The notes under the pieces were generated by a model. The model searched no databases and was not told where the DNA came from. It saw nothing but the letters and a program-made list of their open reading frames with translations. A stretch of 64,000 bases of DNA from Sycon ciliatum (Eukaryota; Porifera; Calcarea; Leucosolenida; Sycettidae), in contig NC_088643.1 of assembly GCF_964019385.1 (NCBI RefSeq), positions 17,339,373 to 17,403,372 of the forward strand. Direction: 5' to 3'. The number at the start of each line of letters is the position of its first letter. Within the stretch, counting starts at the first letter, position 1. Below are positions 1-12,500 of this stretch, in pieces. Made by a program: the position numbers and the translations under genes.

Positions 1-533
1 GCTGCTGGCACGACGTTTCAACAAGTCATCTCTGACCAGCATGTAGACGCTAGCAAGTGAGTGTGTCGTTACTTCTGAAGTAATGTTTTGCGAATATAAT
101 CTATGATATAGCAACAAGGAGGACACGTTCCACTGAAACCTGTCCTTGTTGCTACTAGTGTAATTAAAGCTGCTGTCTCCGAAACATTTGTTTACTCATC
201 TCTGATACATGTAGCTCCTAGTTCAGTGGAACTCACCGACATTGTAGTGTGCATACCGTACTCTGATAGAGATGTGCACTTGCTTACAGCACTGTCGGGC
301 GTCGAAGAACTGGGGTCAGTATCGTAGCCTGGGTCGTTCTTATATTTCATGTACTGCAGTCTATGCGCAGTGGAGTCACTGTGTATAGTTTGATATGCTG
401 TGCTGGGTGAAATTCTAGCCTGTTCGTTCCTCGGTGCTCCATTCTTCGGTGTCCGATAGTGATAGTACTGTAGTACGGACATTGTCTGGGCTACGGGTGT
501 ATTGCCCAATAACTTGGCAATAAGTATGTCCGG

Positions 534-569
<36 letters not shown>

Positions 570-944
570 GTGTGTGTGTGCGTGTGTGTGCACGTGTGTG
601 TACGTGTATGTACGTGTGTGTGTGTGTGTGTGTGTGTGCGTGTGTGTGTGTGTGCGTGTGTGTGCGCGTGTGTGTACGTGTATGTACGTGTGTGTGTGTG
701 TGTGTGTGTGTGTATGGTATGCTGATCAGAGTACAACGTGTCATCTTCTGCTCCGGCAAGCATTACTATGCACTGGCTGAGCAGCGAGAGAAACTCGGAC
801 AGTGGGATACTGCCATCGTGCGCCTTGAGGTAGGTCACTGCACTGGCTGTGCGCCCTGTTTGATATCTGTTTGTGTTGGTGTCTGTGTGTGTGTATCTGC
901 ATTCACGTGTGTACGTGTACGTGTGCGTGCGTGCTTGTGCGGGC

Positions 945-1000
<56 letters not shown>

Positions 1001-2905
1001 AAGTTTCTGTACTTTGTATGCCGATGACACACTTCTAATTTTACTGGTCATCAGTACTATTTGAACTTTCCAAGTGTCTTTACTGCCAGTTTTCCAGTGG
1101 GTTTTCAATCAGCTTTCCAGTGGGTTTCAATCTGCTTTCTAGTGGGTTTTCATTTTCAACTATCTTTTCTGTGCGTTGTGTTTTCTAGGGCTGAAACGAA
1201 TGCTCAATGAAGCGAACGAATATTCTTTTTCCGAATACATGCGAAACGAAGAATATTCCGAATATTCTAAACCATACAATTTCCATGGATACCCAGTGTT
1301 ATCCATGGTAACCATAGACCATTAAATGGCACACACCCCAATTACAAGAGAGACATTTGAAAATCATTTGTCTTGCTGATTATAACACATCGAAAGAAGC
1401 AAGCCTACTTATATTTTGCACCAAATAAGCTTGATCGATGTCAAAAAGGCGAGTTTCTGTACATTTACGAATATTCCTATTCTACTTTAACGAAGAATAT
1501 TCTTTTTCCGCCTTGCATATTTCGAATATTCGAATAATTCGAATATTCCTTTCAGCCCTAGCGTTTTCCTGTGCGTTTTCTTCTCACCAGTATTGAGTTA
1601 AAGCACTTGAATTGATATTGTGTGATGCCTCTTTCTCTGATATTGTGTCATGCCCTTCTCTTTGTTCTTTCAGTTACTAGCCCCATTCCCAGTCCACGCT
1701 GTCGCTGAAGCGGTGGCACAGTTTTCCAAGGCGAAAAGTGAGTGCCTTTGATTATCACCTTTGTGTTGTTAGTCCATCACCTGTATACTGTTAGTCCATC
1801 ACCTGTGTACTGTTAGCAAGAGTACATAACCCCCCCCCAGAGTGTGCAACGCCGATCCAGCTCTGTGTAGGGTCTTGGTCGAGCGGAATCGGATCTTCTG
1901 ATGTCATGCGTACACTTCACACCAGCGCAAGGCCGGTCTCGAGGCAGGGCACCATTGTTTTTGATCCAAGAGTACCCGCGACTCCCCGGGTTCCCCTCAG
2001 ATGTGTACGGTATTATGACGCAAAGATCCGATTCCCCTCGACCAAGACCCTATGCAGAGCTGGATCAGGCGTTGCACACTCTGGGGGGTTCTGTACTCTT
2101 GCTGTTAGTCCATCACATTGCATGCTGCTGACCATCTGTAAGCCTGTAGTACATCAGAACAGCTCGCATTATGATGTGCTGCTACAAATAACAAGGGCAG
2201 ACTCAGTGTAGTCTTCGCACTATAAGTGCGGTCTTCACCTTTGTGCCAGCCGTCCTTCATGCATACACCCAGTCAGGCATGCAGACAAGAGCAGGCAACT
2301 GGATTTGTTCCATTAGTCTGGAGCCTAGCAGCGAATGGGATTTTCGGCCTTTGACCACTTTGGTGGTGGGTCTGATCTACTCACCTCCCAGCACTTTAGG
2401 AGCTGCATCTGCGCCTTTGATCCTACAAGGTGGTGGCGTTTCTACGGATGCGGGACACCGTGAATCGTTTTGGAGCCTTTCCTCGGTGCATACGTATAAG
2501 GCGTGACTTGCAGGCTTGATTTTCAGAGTATGGTGCTCTTGCTTTAGTTGCCTTTGCTGTTCGTTGTGGATCTAGTCATATCAACTGTGGCATTGAAATG
2601 TCAGCTCTTCCATGTTGGATATTTACAGCATACACAGTGGCACTGGTGTTAGCAGCACGGATACTAGTAGTACTTGGAGTGTTGGGAAGGGCACTACAAC
2701 AAAGCAGGAATTTATGTGTTGTCCTTTTGTTTGTTGTGTGTGTGTGTGTGTGTGCGTGCGCGCGTGTGTGTGTGTATGCATGCGTGCGTGTATGCATTTA
2801 CGTATCCCAACGCGTACAGCTTTTGTGTGGAGCCAGGAGGAAGGTCGCAATCAAGGTGCATGGAGTCACGTGGCAGCGCGCTTCTCCGCACAGCTCAACA
2901 TCAAG
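1..2905 (+). CDS. DHTKD1: DHTKD1-like 2-oxoadipate dehydrogenase E1, C-terminal exons (partial)
   Basis: Thiamine-diphosphate-dependent E1 subunit of a mitochondrial 2-oxoacid dehydrogenase complex. DHTKD1 decarboxylates 2-oxoadipate in lysine and tryptophan breakdown. Four exons join in phase: 1-56 (ends phase 2), 730-829, 1674-1737 (ends phase 1) and 2820-2905, all with GT-AG borders. The joined protein reads [10 protein letters not shown], then [36 protein letters not shown] and [14 protein letters not shown]. The FCSGKHYY and WSQEE-NQGAW blocks are the transketolase C-terminal signature of the family. From memory of the family, the GTTF and GKHYY wording is closer to DHTKD1 than to OGDH (FCTGKVYY, WCQEE), so OGDH is the less likely alternative. 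The gene begins left of the window. The expected last 30 or so residues are not securely found; a weak candidate exon starts at 4866. Introns carry a hAT MITE, a foldback element and (TG)n. Confidence 0.85.
534..716. repeat. (TG)n microsatellite, interrupted
   Basis: About 180 bp of TG dinucleotides with CG and TA interruptions, in the DHTKD1 intron that ends at 729. A second TG run lies at 946-995. Cys-Val or His-Thr reading frames across it are artefacts. Confidence 0.95.
1186..1560. mobile_element. hAT-type non-autonomous element (MITE)
   Basis: Terminal inverted repeats start TAGGGCTGAAACGAA on the left and end in TTTCAGCCCTA on the right, with GAATATTC-rich subterminal repeats. Flanks are gtgttttc and gcgttttc, an 8-bp target duplication with one mismatch. 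No coding sequence. It sits in a DHTKD1 intron. Confidence 0.75.
1816..2102. mobile_element. Foldback MITE with about 85-bp arms
   Basis: The left arm (from GCAAGAGTACATAACC) returns inverted on the right, ending at 2102. Both arms include AGAGTGTGCAACGCC and GGGTCTTGGTCGAG. Both sides are flanked by TGTTA, a likely target duplication. A single arm of the same family lies at about 23258-23352. Confidence 0.7.
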
Positions 2906-3060
2906 GTAAGCAGGTGCACACCTAGTCTACAGGGTACAGCCTGTACAGCCTGCACAGACAACTACTGCTACACTACAGGGTACAGCCTGTACAGACATGG
3001 GCAACGACTGATACACTACAGAGTACAGTGCCAGCTCATGCTATATGACTGTACAGTGGT

Positions 3061-3230
3061 GCTCAATGAAATCCAGTCGTGTTACTCAAGTACACAACAC
3101 AAACACTACTACTACTACTAGTACTACTAGTACTACGCGCCGGGCGTTGCGCAGCCCAACACCTGCGAGCACTGAGCTGTGAAATGATGTAAGGCGCACA
3201 CGTGAGTGGCGCGACTGGATTTCATTGAGC
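3061..3230. mobile_element. MITE family A, copy 1
   Basis: Inverted termini GCTCAATGAAATCCAGTCG and CGACTGGATTTCATTGAGC. The core has a conserved stretch resembling CCTGCGAGCACTGAGCTGTG. Other copies: 7350-7477, 27288-27397, 47008-47141, 57133-57262. Confidence 0.75.
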
Positions 3231-3268
3231 AGCAGTGACTCTGTAGCATGTAGGTGTACAGTATACAG

Positions 3269-4597
3269 ACACTGAACACAGGGCTGGCTACTCTGCCATG
3301 CTTCTACACTGAACACAGGGCTGGCTACTCTGCCATGCTTCTACACTGAACACAGGGCTGGCTACTCTGCCATACTTCTACACTGAACACAGGGCTGGCT
3401 ACTCTGCCATGCTTCTACACTGAACACAGGGCTGGCTACTCTGCCATACTTCTACACTGAACACAGGGCTGGCTACTCTGCCATGCTTCTACACTGAACA
3501 CAGGGCTGGCTACTCTGCCATACTTCTACACTGAACACAGGGCTGGCTACTCTGCCATACTTCTACACTGAACACAGGGCTGGCTACTCTGCCATACTTC
3601 TACACTGAACACAGGGCTGGCTACTCTGCCATGCTTCTACACTGAACACAGGGCTGGCTACTCTGCCATACTTCTACACTGAACACAGGGCTGGCTACTC
3701 TGCCATACTTCTACACTGAACACAGGGCTGGCTACTCTGCCATACTTCTACACTGAACACAGGGCTGGCTACTCTGCCATACTTCTACACTGAACACAGG
3801 GCTGGCTACTCTGCCATACTTCTACACTGAACACAGGGCTGGCTACTCTGCCATACTTCTACACTGAACACAGGGCTGGCTACTCTGCCATACTTCTACA
3901 CTGAACACAGGGCTGGCTACTCTGCCATACTTCTACACTGAACACAGGGCTGGCTACTCTGCCATGCTTCTACACTGAACACAGGGCTGGCTACTCTGCC
4001 ATACTTCTACACTGAACACAGGGCTGGCTACTCTGCCATACTTCTACACTGAACACAGGGCTGGCTACTCTGCCATACTTCTACACTGAACACAGGGCTG
4101 GCTACTCTGCCATACTTCTACACTGAACACAGGGCTGGCTACTCTGCCATACTTCTACACTGAACACAGGGCTGGCTACTCTGCCATGCTTCTACACTGA
4201 ACACCGGCTGGCTACTCTGCCATACTTCTACACTGAACACAGGGCTGGCTACTCTGCCATACTTCTACACTGAACACAGGGCTGGCTACTCTGCCATACT
4301 TCTACACTGAACACAGGGCTGGCTACTCTGCCATACTTCTACACTGAACACAGGGCTGGCTACTCTGCCATGCTTCTACACTGAACACAGGGCTGGCTAC
4401 TCTGCCATACTTCTACACTGAACACAGGGCTGGCTACTCTGCCATGCTTCTACACTGAACACAGGGCTGGCTACTCTGCCATACTTCTACACTGAACACA
4501 GGGCTGGCTACTCTGCCATACTTCTACACTGAACACAGGGCTGGCTACTCTGCCATACTTCTACACTGAACACAGGGCTGGCTACTCTGCCATACTT
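3269..4597. repeat. 37-bp minisatellite, about 36 copies
   Basis: Head-to-tail units of 37 bp containing GAACACAGGGCTGGCTACTC. Copies are nearly identical apart from one A/G site (CATACTT or CATGCTT) and one unit shortened near 4200. The array begins 38 bp after MITE A copy 1 and occupies the space where the last DHTKD1 intron or 3' region would lie. Confidence 0.97.
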
Positions 4598-6191
4598 ATA
4601 CTTGCCTTCCTAGCGGGATACGTGTACTTCTAGAAGTACACGTGATTCGTACTTTCTACGCATTAAAAATTTTAATCTAGAGATTCACTAGTCGGGCAGG
4701 TTTTATCAAGGTTGTGGCCCTTGGTTAGAGGCACGGGTGCTGCGTCCGTGTCCAGTTTGACTGAAACCACAGCACCCATACCTGTACTACAGAGATCTAT
4801 AGAAGATAATTCAAGATACGGTGCATGGCAGATGCCATGCTGATCTGCTGGCAAGCACACTGCAGCGTTGTGTAGGTCAGGCCCCAGGGCCTGCCGTGCA
4901 CCGCAATTCACGCCTAGACTTTAAAATTGAATCGACGCGAAAACGTCTGTCAGCAATTTATCAAAGTTGGCGCGTGGCCAGTGCAGGGCCTCGACTAGGC
5001 AGAATGGGACACTGGAGCTGGGTGATAAGAGAGACAACAGCGACTTTGCCAGGCAAAGGTCATGTAAAGAGGTGAGAGAATCACAAGTGTGCAGAGAGCA
5101 CCAACACACCGTGGTGGTCGTCTCTCTTGTCAGTGTTGTACCACGCAGACTAATGTGACAGTGCTAGAGACTCTTCACGCCGTATACTTGTCTGCGCAAA
5201 CTTGTGAAGCAGGGACTCACTTGTGAGAGTAGTAAGAATTGCACCGGCCCAGGTAGCCCGAAACGTGGACTCGCGAATTTGCACCCAAACCCATATGAGT
5301 CTCTGCATTCTTTGTTTTCTCTCCATTCCACTAGCTGGTGTATTGTGGAAGGGGAGAGTCGGCCACGCCCGCCGTCGGCGTGGGCAAACGCCATCAGCGC
5401 GAGGCTACAGCTGTTATCACCGAGCCTTTCACCATCTCCAAATGATACACCAGAGGAGCAGTCCCCAGCTAGCCACAATTCACCACTAATAAACACCATC
5501 AGCACGAGAGCCGAATAAGATCAGATCAGCTGCCCCACAGCTACAAATCACTCTAAAAATAATGTTGCACCGAACAAGCTTTTGACTTGCAAAAATCATA
5601 TTCAAATCATGGCATGTAAATTTTCACACTTCAAGCTACGTAAAATAATGGTGTACGTGGCGGGCTTCTCTGTTGTGTGTGGTAAAAATATTTGTTCCAC
5701 TCATTGAAAATAGTTGGGTACTGTGAAAATACTCCTACTACTATAATTATTTCGTGAAGCGTATAAAAATAGAACCTATTTTCAGTAGGCACGATACTCT
5801 AATTTTAGTAGCCGTCATATAGTTCACGACATATCAAGCGAGTTGCTGTTGTGTCTCAAGTCTCAACGCATCGGATGCATAATTATAATCTTTATGTGGC
5901 CAGAGAAACCTCATGTTTTTTACTTGTACATGTAGCAGATTTCGATCAAGATATCATTTCAAATTTGAGTATACTCACAATCAAGTACAATGTCGAACAA
6001 GACTTGGGTGCCTATCCCGCCTTGTGCTGTGCTGTGTGCTAAGCCGTACTTTAGGAAACATTGCACTGCACACGTTGCCTATGGCAGCACTGTATATCGT
6101 TCGTTGTGCCAACAATGGTTGTTAAGGAATAGAGTACACATACTTGTACGACGGGTAATGGCCTGTGTGCCAAGTCACTATGGCACCAATA
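4598..6191. other. Convergent intergenic spacer, no gene recognised
   Basis: Between DHTKD1 (plus) and the receptor (minus). It should hold both 3' untranslated regions. Open frames at 4672-4911 (minus) and 5164-5518 (both strands) match no family I recognise. A weak candidate for the last DHTKD1 exon starts at 4866 after a ctgcag acceptor and reads RCVGQAPGPA. Confidence 0.5.
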
Positions 6192-6585
6192 TCATTGGCT
6201 GTGTTCCTCGCTGCCATCGTCATCACTAGTGGTGCTCGTCAGGCGCTTGTACATTGCCTCGGTCTTCAGCTGATGCAGGACACGCGCGCAGCTGGTGGTG
6301 TCATACGGCTCGATATCATCTCCCTTGTTGGTGTCGTCGTCGACGTACGCACCGAACACGCCCTCCCTCTCCGCTCTCTTGTTCACGTAGACATTTACTC
6401 GGCGCGTGCGTGGGTCCGTGGGCTGCAGGGGATCGACCACTGCCGGCGGTATTGTCGGAGTGGGTATAGCTGGACGGGGTGCGCTTGCTGCCTTGGCCCA
6501 GGAGCCTGGCAGGTTGGTCGGAAAGAACTGCATCACTTCCTCGTAGATGTGCCGGTCACTTGTGTTGCCCTGGGAGCCGGGAGAC
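6192..6585 (-). CDS. Receptor last exon: cytoplasmic tail
   Basis: Starts after a cgtag acceptor in phase 2, matching the donor of the TM exon, and ends at TGA 6194-6192. About 130 residues, hydrophilic and proline-rich in the middle (APRPAIPTPTIPP). Tyrosine motifs include RHIYEEVMQFF, NVYVNKRAE, GAYVDDD and EPYDTT. YVNK fits the Grb2 SH2 consensus (pY-x-N). The acidic C-terminus is SDDDGSEEHSQ. Signalling by phosphotyrosine docking is inference from these motifs. Confidence 0.8.
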
Positions 6586-9500
6586 CTACGGAATGCAATG
6601 TTAGGAAGCACACAAAGCGTTTGAGAGTTTCTTGAGGCTGTGGCCAATGGTAGGGATGCGCATACTTGAACTTGAAGGATGCACAGACGCTTTGGCGAAG
6701 CAACTACTTAGAGCAGCGGCTGAGATCAAAGGGACATTCTACACACTACAGTAAAACAGTTTAGTACCTACAGCGTGCCTCCAATTCACCAACGGGTCGT
6801 GAAAATCTGTAGTTTACAGCCAGCCGCTCAGATAGTACTGTATACCCAAAGTCAACAGACTCTGGTATCACATGCAGCGCAAGTACACAAGGGGTGGTCC
6901 ATTTACACATGCAGGCAAGTACACAAGGGGTGGTCCATTTACACATGCAGGCAAGTACACAAGGGGTGGTCCCATTACACATGCAGGCAAGTACACAAGG
7001 GGTAGTCCCATTACACATGCAGGCAAGTACACAAGGGGTAATCCCATTACACATGCAGGCAAGTACACAAGGGGTGGTCCCTTTACACGCAAGTACACAA
7101 GGGGTGGTCCCTTTACGCATGCAGGCAAGTACACAGGGGGTAGTCCCTTTACACATGCAGGCAAGTACACAGGGGGTAGTCCCTTTACACATGCAGGCAA
7201 GTACACAGGGGGTAGTCCCTTTACACATGCAGGCAAGTACACAGGGGGTAGTCCCTTTACACATGCAGGCAAGTACACAAGGGGTAGTCCCATTACACAT
7301 GCACAAGGGGTAGTCCCATTACACATGCAGGCATATCAGGTACAGTACTGCTCAGTGAAATCCAATCAGGGCGAGTCAATGCCACGCTGGGTGCTGTGGA
7401 GCCCTAGACCTGCGAGCACTAAGATGTGAACCGGTGCAGGGCGCTAACTTGACGCACTGGGTCAGCTTTCATTGAGCAGCACTGTAGCACACAAGGGGTC
7501 CGTCCTTACTGCTGGGATTGACTGTGTTTCCGACGGCGACGGTGACGTACAATGGCTGCCAGTATCAGCAACAGCATTGCCACAAACAGTGCCGCTGCTC
7601 CGATCTCCAGGCTCACCGTGTCTGCAGGCAGAGAAATGAAGCAATCGACACGGCGGATTCAGTCAGAGATGTAGCCCAAGAATGCAGCCAGCCACCGCTA
7701 TCACATTTGCAGTGTAGGCTGAAAATCCAGTTCCCGGGCCAAGGCGAGACTTACAATCAGCGTGGTGTTCACTGCTTCAGTCATGTTCAACTCTCACGCT
7801 ACCTGCTCCAAGCCAAGATAGCCATGCCAACGGGGTTCAAGCCAGGGACCGTCAAGCTACCTTAAGGACATTACGCTGTATGACTGACTAGCATGCCCAA
7901 CATGGCAAGAATCACGTTTCCATATGTATGGCAAAAGTGCATGGTGACACGTACCAGATATCTTGCTGTCCTTTATAGCTGATGGTCCTTCGGAAGTGGA
8001 ACCTGAATTTGATATTAGGTCAGAGATGGCTGCAGGAATAAAGCAAACAAAGCAGGGAAGAGGAAGAGTGTACATGACCAGGAAATGGCAGGAATTTAAA
8101 AAAAATTTCAATGTAACTCTTTTAAGTAGCAGAACATGGCCAGCTTCTCCACCTACCCACCAGTTTTGGACACTGTTGTCACCCCGCACTCCATACTTCA
8201 CACCCATGCTCCATACTTCACACCCATGCTCCATACTTCACACCCATGCTCCATACTTCACACCGCACTCCATACTTCACACCGCACTCCATACTTCACA
8301 CCGCACTCCATACTTCACACCCATGCTGCATACTTCACACCGCATTCCATACTTCACACCGCATTCCATGCTGCATACTTCACACCGCACTCCATACTTC
8401 ACACCGCACTCCATACTTCACACCGCACTCCATACGTCACACCGCACTCCATACTTCACACCCATGCTGCATACTTCACACCCATGCTGCATACTTCACA
8501 CCCATGCTGCATACTTCACACCCATGCTGCATACTTCACACCCATGCTGCATACTTCACACCCATGCTGCATACTTCACACCGCACTCCATACTTCACAC
8601 CGCACTCCATACTTCACACCGCACTCCATACTTCACACCCATGCTGCATACTTCACACCGCACTCCATACTTCACTCAGCAAAAGCTTTCATTAAAAGTC
8701 AAACTCTGACCCTCCGTCGAGAACTTCTTTTCATTGCTGAATTCGTACCAGGGACCGATAGTGCACCAAAATTGCATCCCAACGAAAACTTAGGTTAGTA
8801 CTCTCCTCAGCCTAACAAAACAAATACTGTATGTCAGCACCTTTAAAGCCATGGCCTTATATCCCATCCAATCCATTCTTAGTCTCCCAAGAACTTACAA
8901 TTTCCACCCGCTGTGACCAGCTGCACTGGAGATAACTTCATGGCAGGCGCCGACCCGTAGTTACGGAACGTTGCGCTCAGCGATACATTGCATTCCACTG
9001 TTTCGTTTGCAACAAACTTGAACTCCTTCGACACGGACATGCTTTTTAGCGGGACCTTAGTGAACTGTGAAATGGGAATAGCGTCGCCAGCATGAGAGCA
9101 CGAGTGATTGACGAACAGATATTCAATGTGTTCCTGCAGATCTTCATCCACTGTCCAATTACTGTAGATCTTGTAGGAGCCAGTCCGGTTGTCCACAGCA
9201 ATGGTTACCGACTGTATTGCAGGCACTGCAGGAATACATGCACACACGCACGCACACACACACACACGCACACGCACCAACGCACACACACAATATCGAC
9301 TTGCACATTGCACAATCTCTGACATAGCCGAGGTACCGACCATCCAAGGTCAAATGACTGGTATAGCATGATGCAGGGTCGTCAAAAATAGTACCGCCCG
9401 TGGTACGCTATATCAAGGGTTCTATTTTACAATTTACACTGAACTGCTTCAGTGCTATTGTCTGATGCTCACCTTGGAAACTGTTCACTACCACACCGCC

Positions 9501-12500
9501 ACTGCACTTCCGAGTGAAAGTCCGTTCTGGCTCCAGCACGGAGTAGCGTGATGCATTGGCCATGTCACTGCTGTCAGCATCATCATCATCTGCTGCGCTG
9601 TTCGTATCGTTCTCAGATACAGACACCGGTTGCAAGCCCTGAGCACAGCTCCAGGCCCGAACGCTGTACTGGTCGTCAGCTGACAATCGGCCTCTCCGGT
9701 AGAGCTGGGTGTGCGTGTCCACCGTCATCGAATTGTTGCGGTGGTAGAAGTACTCGCTGGCTTGGCCGCCGTTGTCGCTGGGGTGCGTCCAGCGGAACAT
9801 GGAATCAGGCAGTATGTCACACCATTGCGACGGCTGTATACGTGAGCACAACAACAAGAGAAAGTACACACGAGTCTTCACCAACTGTTGCGAAATTCAC
9901 TAAGCACCATCTCAAGTTCTCGACACTGATGATGATCAAGATGGACAGCAGCATGAACATTTCTCTTGCCAAGGAGCTTTCTAACACAGAACGTCTGAAG
10001 GATTCGTTGCAACTACTTGTAATACGCTAGGAGATCCCCAGACAACATAATGATGACCGTGTAACGTTATATGCTCACTTATAAATGCTGATCAACTGCT
10101 GCATACGCTGTTACCATGCAGTCGTTGTGAAGATCATAATCAACAACTACCACTTCTCCACGTCGTGCAGCTCTGTGGACTGAATGCACACGTAGCGTTT
10201 GATCATCCGTCCGGGACGCAGCACTTACCTTCCATAGCACTAGTGCGTCAGGCTCAGAGTCCAGCCGGAATGTCTTGACAATCACAGGATCTTTCTTGGG
10301 AACTTGAAAAAGTAACACAGCAGCAGAAGGAAAGCACAAAACACCCTCATTTCTTCATCCTACAGGAATGAATCGTCTACTTGCAAATCAACTACTGTAT
10401 AGCAGGACATTTTCGGACGGAGTCTATTTTCGATTTCGTACACGGCCTCTTTTGTACTAAAATTAATTCCGTACTAAAATTTGTTCATGTGAAATTATGT
10501 ACACTATACCCGATGTACATCAAAATGCTGCTTGAAAACTACATATATACGTGCCTTGGCAAGCGCGTACTGCTTGCGAACACGTGCATTTAGCATGCAG
10601 CACTGTACAAAAATATAATCCATACGAAAGGTTGAAATTCGGCTTTGTCCGAAAACATCCCCGTCCGAAAATTTCCTGCTATACAGTAATTTTCCCTAGG
10701 ATTAGCCTGTTGATTTGCAGCAGGTTCTGGTATATTTTAAGAGCTCAGAAGCCCATCTGATGAATTCCGCATCGCTTTCCACTCCAGCAGCACTGTACGC
10801 ACATGGCGCTTGGCGTGCATCCACAGCCTGCATGGCATCCACTACAGCTATCCAATGCCGCCCGGTCCTTGTACCCACCATTTTTTTCAGTCGGCTCTGC
10901 AGCCATGCAGGCAACGCAAGTCACTGCCAGTGAGGAAGCAGCACAACAAGTACCTTTTTGGAAAGACTATAAACGTTACTTTCCTGTGCGTGTAACAAAA
11001 CCCCACTCCCTGTTTCATACTGGAATAATTTCTGCCAGATGAGAGTGCAAGCGTAAATAGAATTCTGTTCCACCTTACTTGCAAATCGAAGTTCATTCCA
11101 AGAACTACTGTGCCGTTCTCAAAAGCCGGTGGCTTCTGGCCCAGCTCCAGTTGGTTGCTGTAGTCTGCCCCCCCCCCCCCCCCCCCCACCCCTGCTGAGC
11201 AGTGGTGCAAGGTAAAGAGGAGGAAGTCGATGGTGTAGCTTACCTACAGATCGAGGTGTAGTGACAGTCACCCAGTTGGCGGCGGGCTCGTCCGAGTGGC
11301 TGGTGCGCTTACAGTGCAGACTACCTATATCGCTGATGTCCAGGCCGGCGTGGTACGCAGAAAGGTTGGCCGTCACACAGCCTCTGTACGAAATGCACGA
11401 CTCCAAACTGCTAAACGACTGCTTCAGCTGCTGTCCCTTCGCCCCACCATCGCTTTGCGTGCCATGGCAAAGTTTCTACACATCACCACAACAGCAGCAG
11501 CAGCAGCGATACCACCACAACAACAACAACGACAGCGACAGCAGCAGCAGCAGCAACAGCAATTGAGAATGTAGACATATGTATCACAATGTAGAAGTGG
11601 TAGAAGATTAGTCCGAGTACATAAACACTAAAACTGTGCTGTACGTTAGGTGGATGCTTCCATGGATTGCTGTGTACGCAACAAGATTAGAGTGCGCCAT
11701 GTTTCATCCATTGCCTGTTATCAATCGGCTGGTAGACCTCGATAAGATCATTATCCTAATCTAGAAATGCCTAGGAACTATGTACAATTGATAGAAATAA
11801 TGTGTACGCACTCGTACCACCACACCAGATGAACAATACGTAGGGATTTTAATGTCGTTTTCAAGTGACAGTCATCAGAAATCGTTGTCACATTGAGAGT
11901 TGGACTAGTACAGAGGAAATATTACATGGCCGTAAAGCGAATAGCATTGGATCTAGAACTACCATGAGAAACACTCAAATCCTTTAAAAAAAAACTAGCA
12001 CTATTGAAAGCGTGATTAGTAAGGCGAGCAGTGTGAAAGCATGTGTGGAGTGGAGAGGTGCAGGTGAGAATGCTCTGGACGTGAGTATGGTATGTGTGAG
12101 TGTGAATGCTGAACTCACACTCACACATACCATAATTAGTAATTACCCCCATACTCACATCCAGAGCATTCTCACCTGCACCTCTCCACTCCACACATGC
12201 TTTATTAAGACTGCTCGCCGCTTACTAATCACGCTTTCAATAGTGCTATTTTAGGATTTCAGTGTTTCTCGTGGTAGTTCTAGATCCAATGCTATTCGCT
12301 TTATGCGGTTACCATATCATATTTCCTTTGTACTAGCCCAACTCTCAGTGTGACGAAGATTTCTGATGATTGTCACTTGGAAACGACGTTTTAAAGTCCG
12401 TACTTATTGTTCCTCTAGTGTCGTGGTATGAGTGCGTACACATTATTTCTGTAGGATTTGTGTCTCCTCGCCGACTTATGAACAATGTACTATTGTTCAT

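Noticed and set aside
192-1108. Long Cys-Val or His-Thr open frames over TG/CA tracts (also at 14.5-15.2, 29.3-30.4, 44.3-44.9, 46.5-47.9, 49.0, 52.0, 53.7 and 54.7 kb)
   Set aside because: Dinucleotide repeats are open in several frames; no non-repeat protein sequence supports them.
3269-4597. CRISPR-like array
   Set aside because: 37-bp units are contiguous with no unique spacers, and the genome is eukaryotic.
4672-4911. 79-codon minus ORF (VKLDTDAAPVPLTKGHN)
   Set aside because: Composition is protein-like and an acceptor could precede it, but no partner exon or family was found.
6872-7429. Repetitive KYTRGGPFTHAG protein
   Set aside because: 36-bp minisatellite inside a receptor intron, open in several frames on both strands.
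7963-8798. 220-248-codon His/Ser/Thr-rich ORFs
   Set aside because: Interleaved minisatellite between receptor exons 9225-8899 and 8029-7955; real exons are on the other strand.
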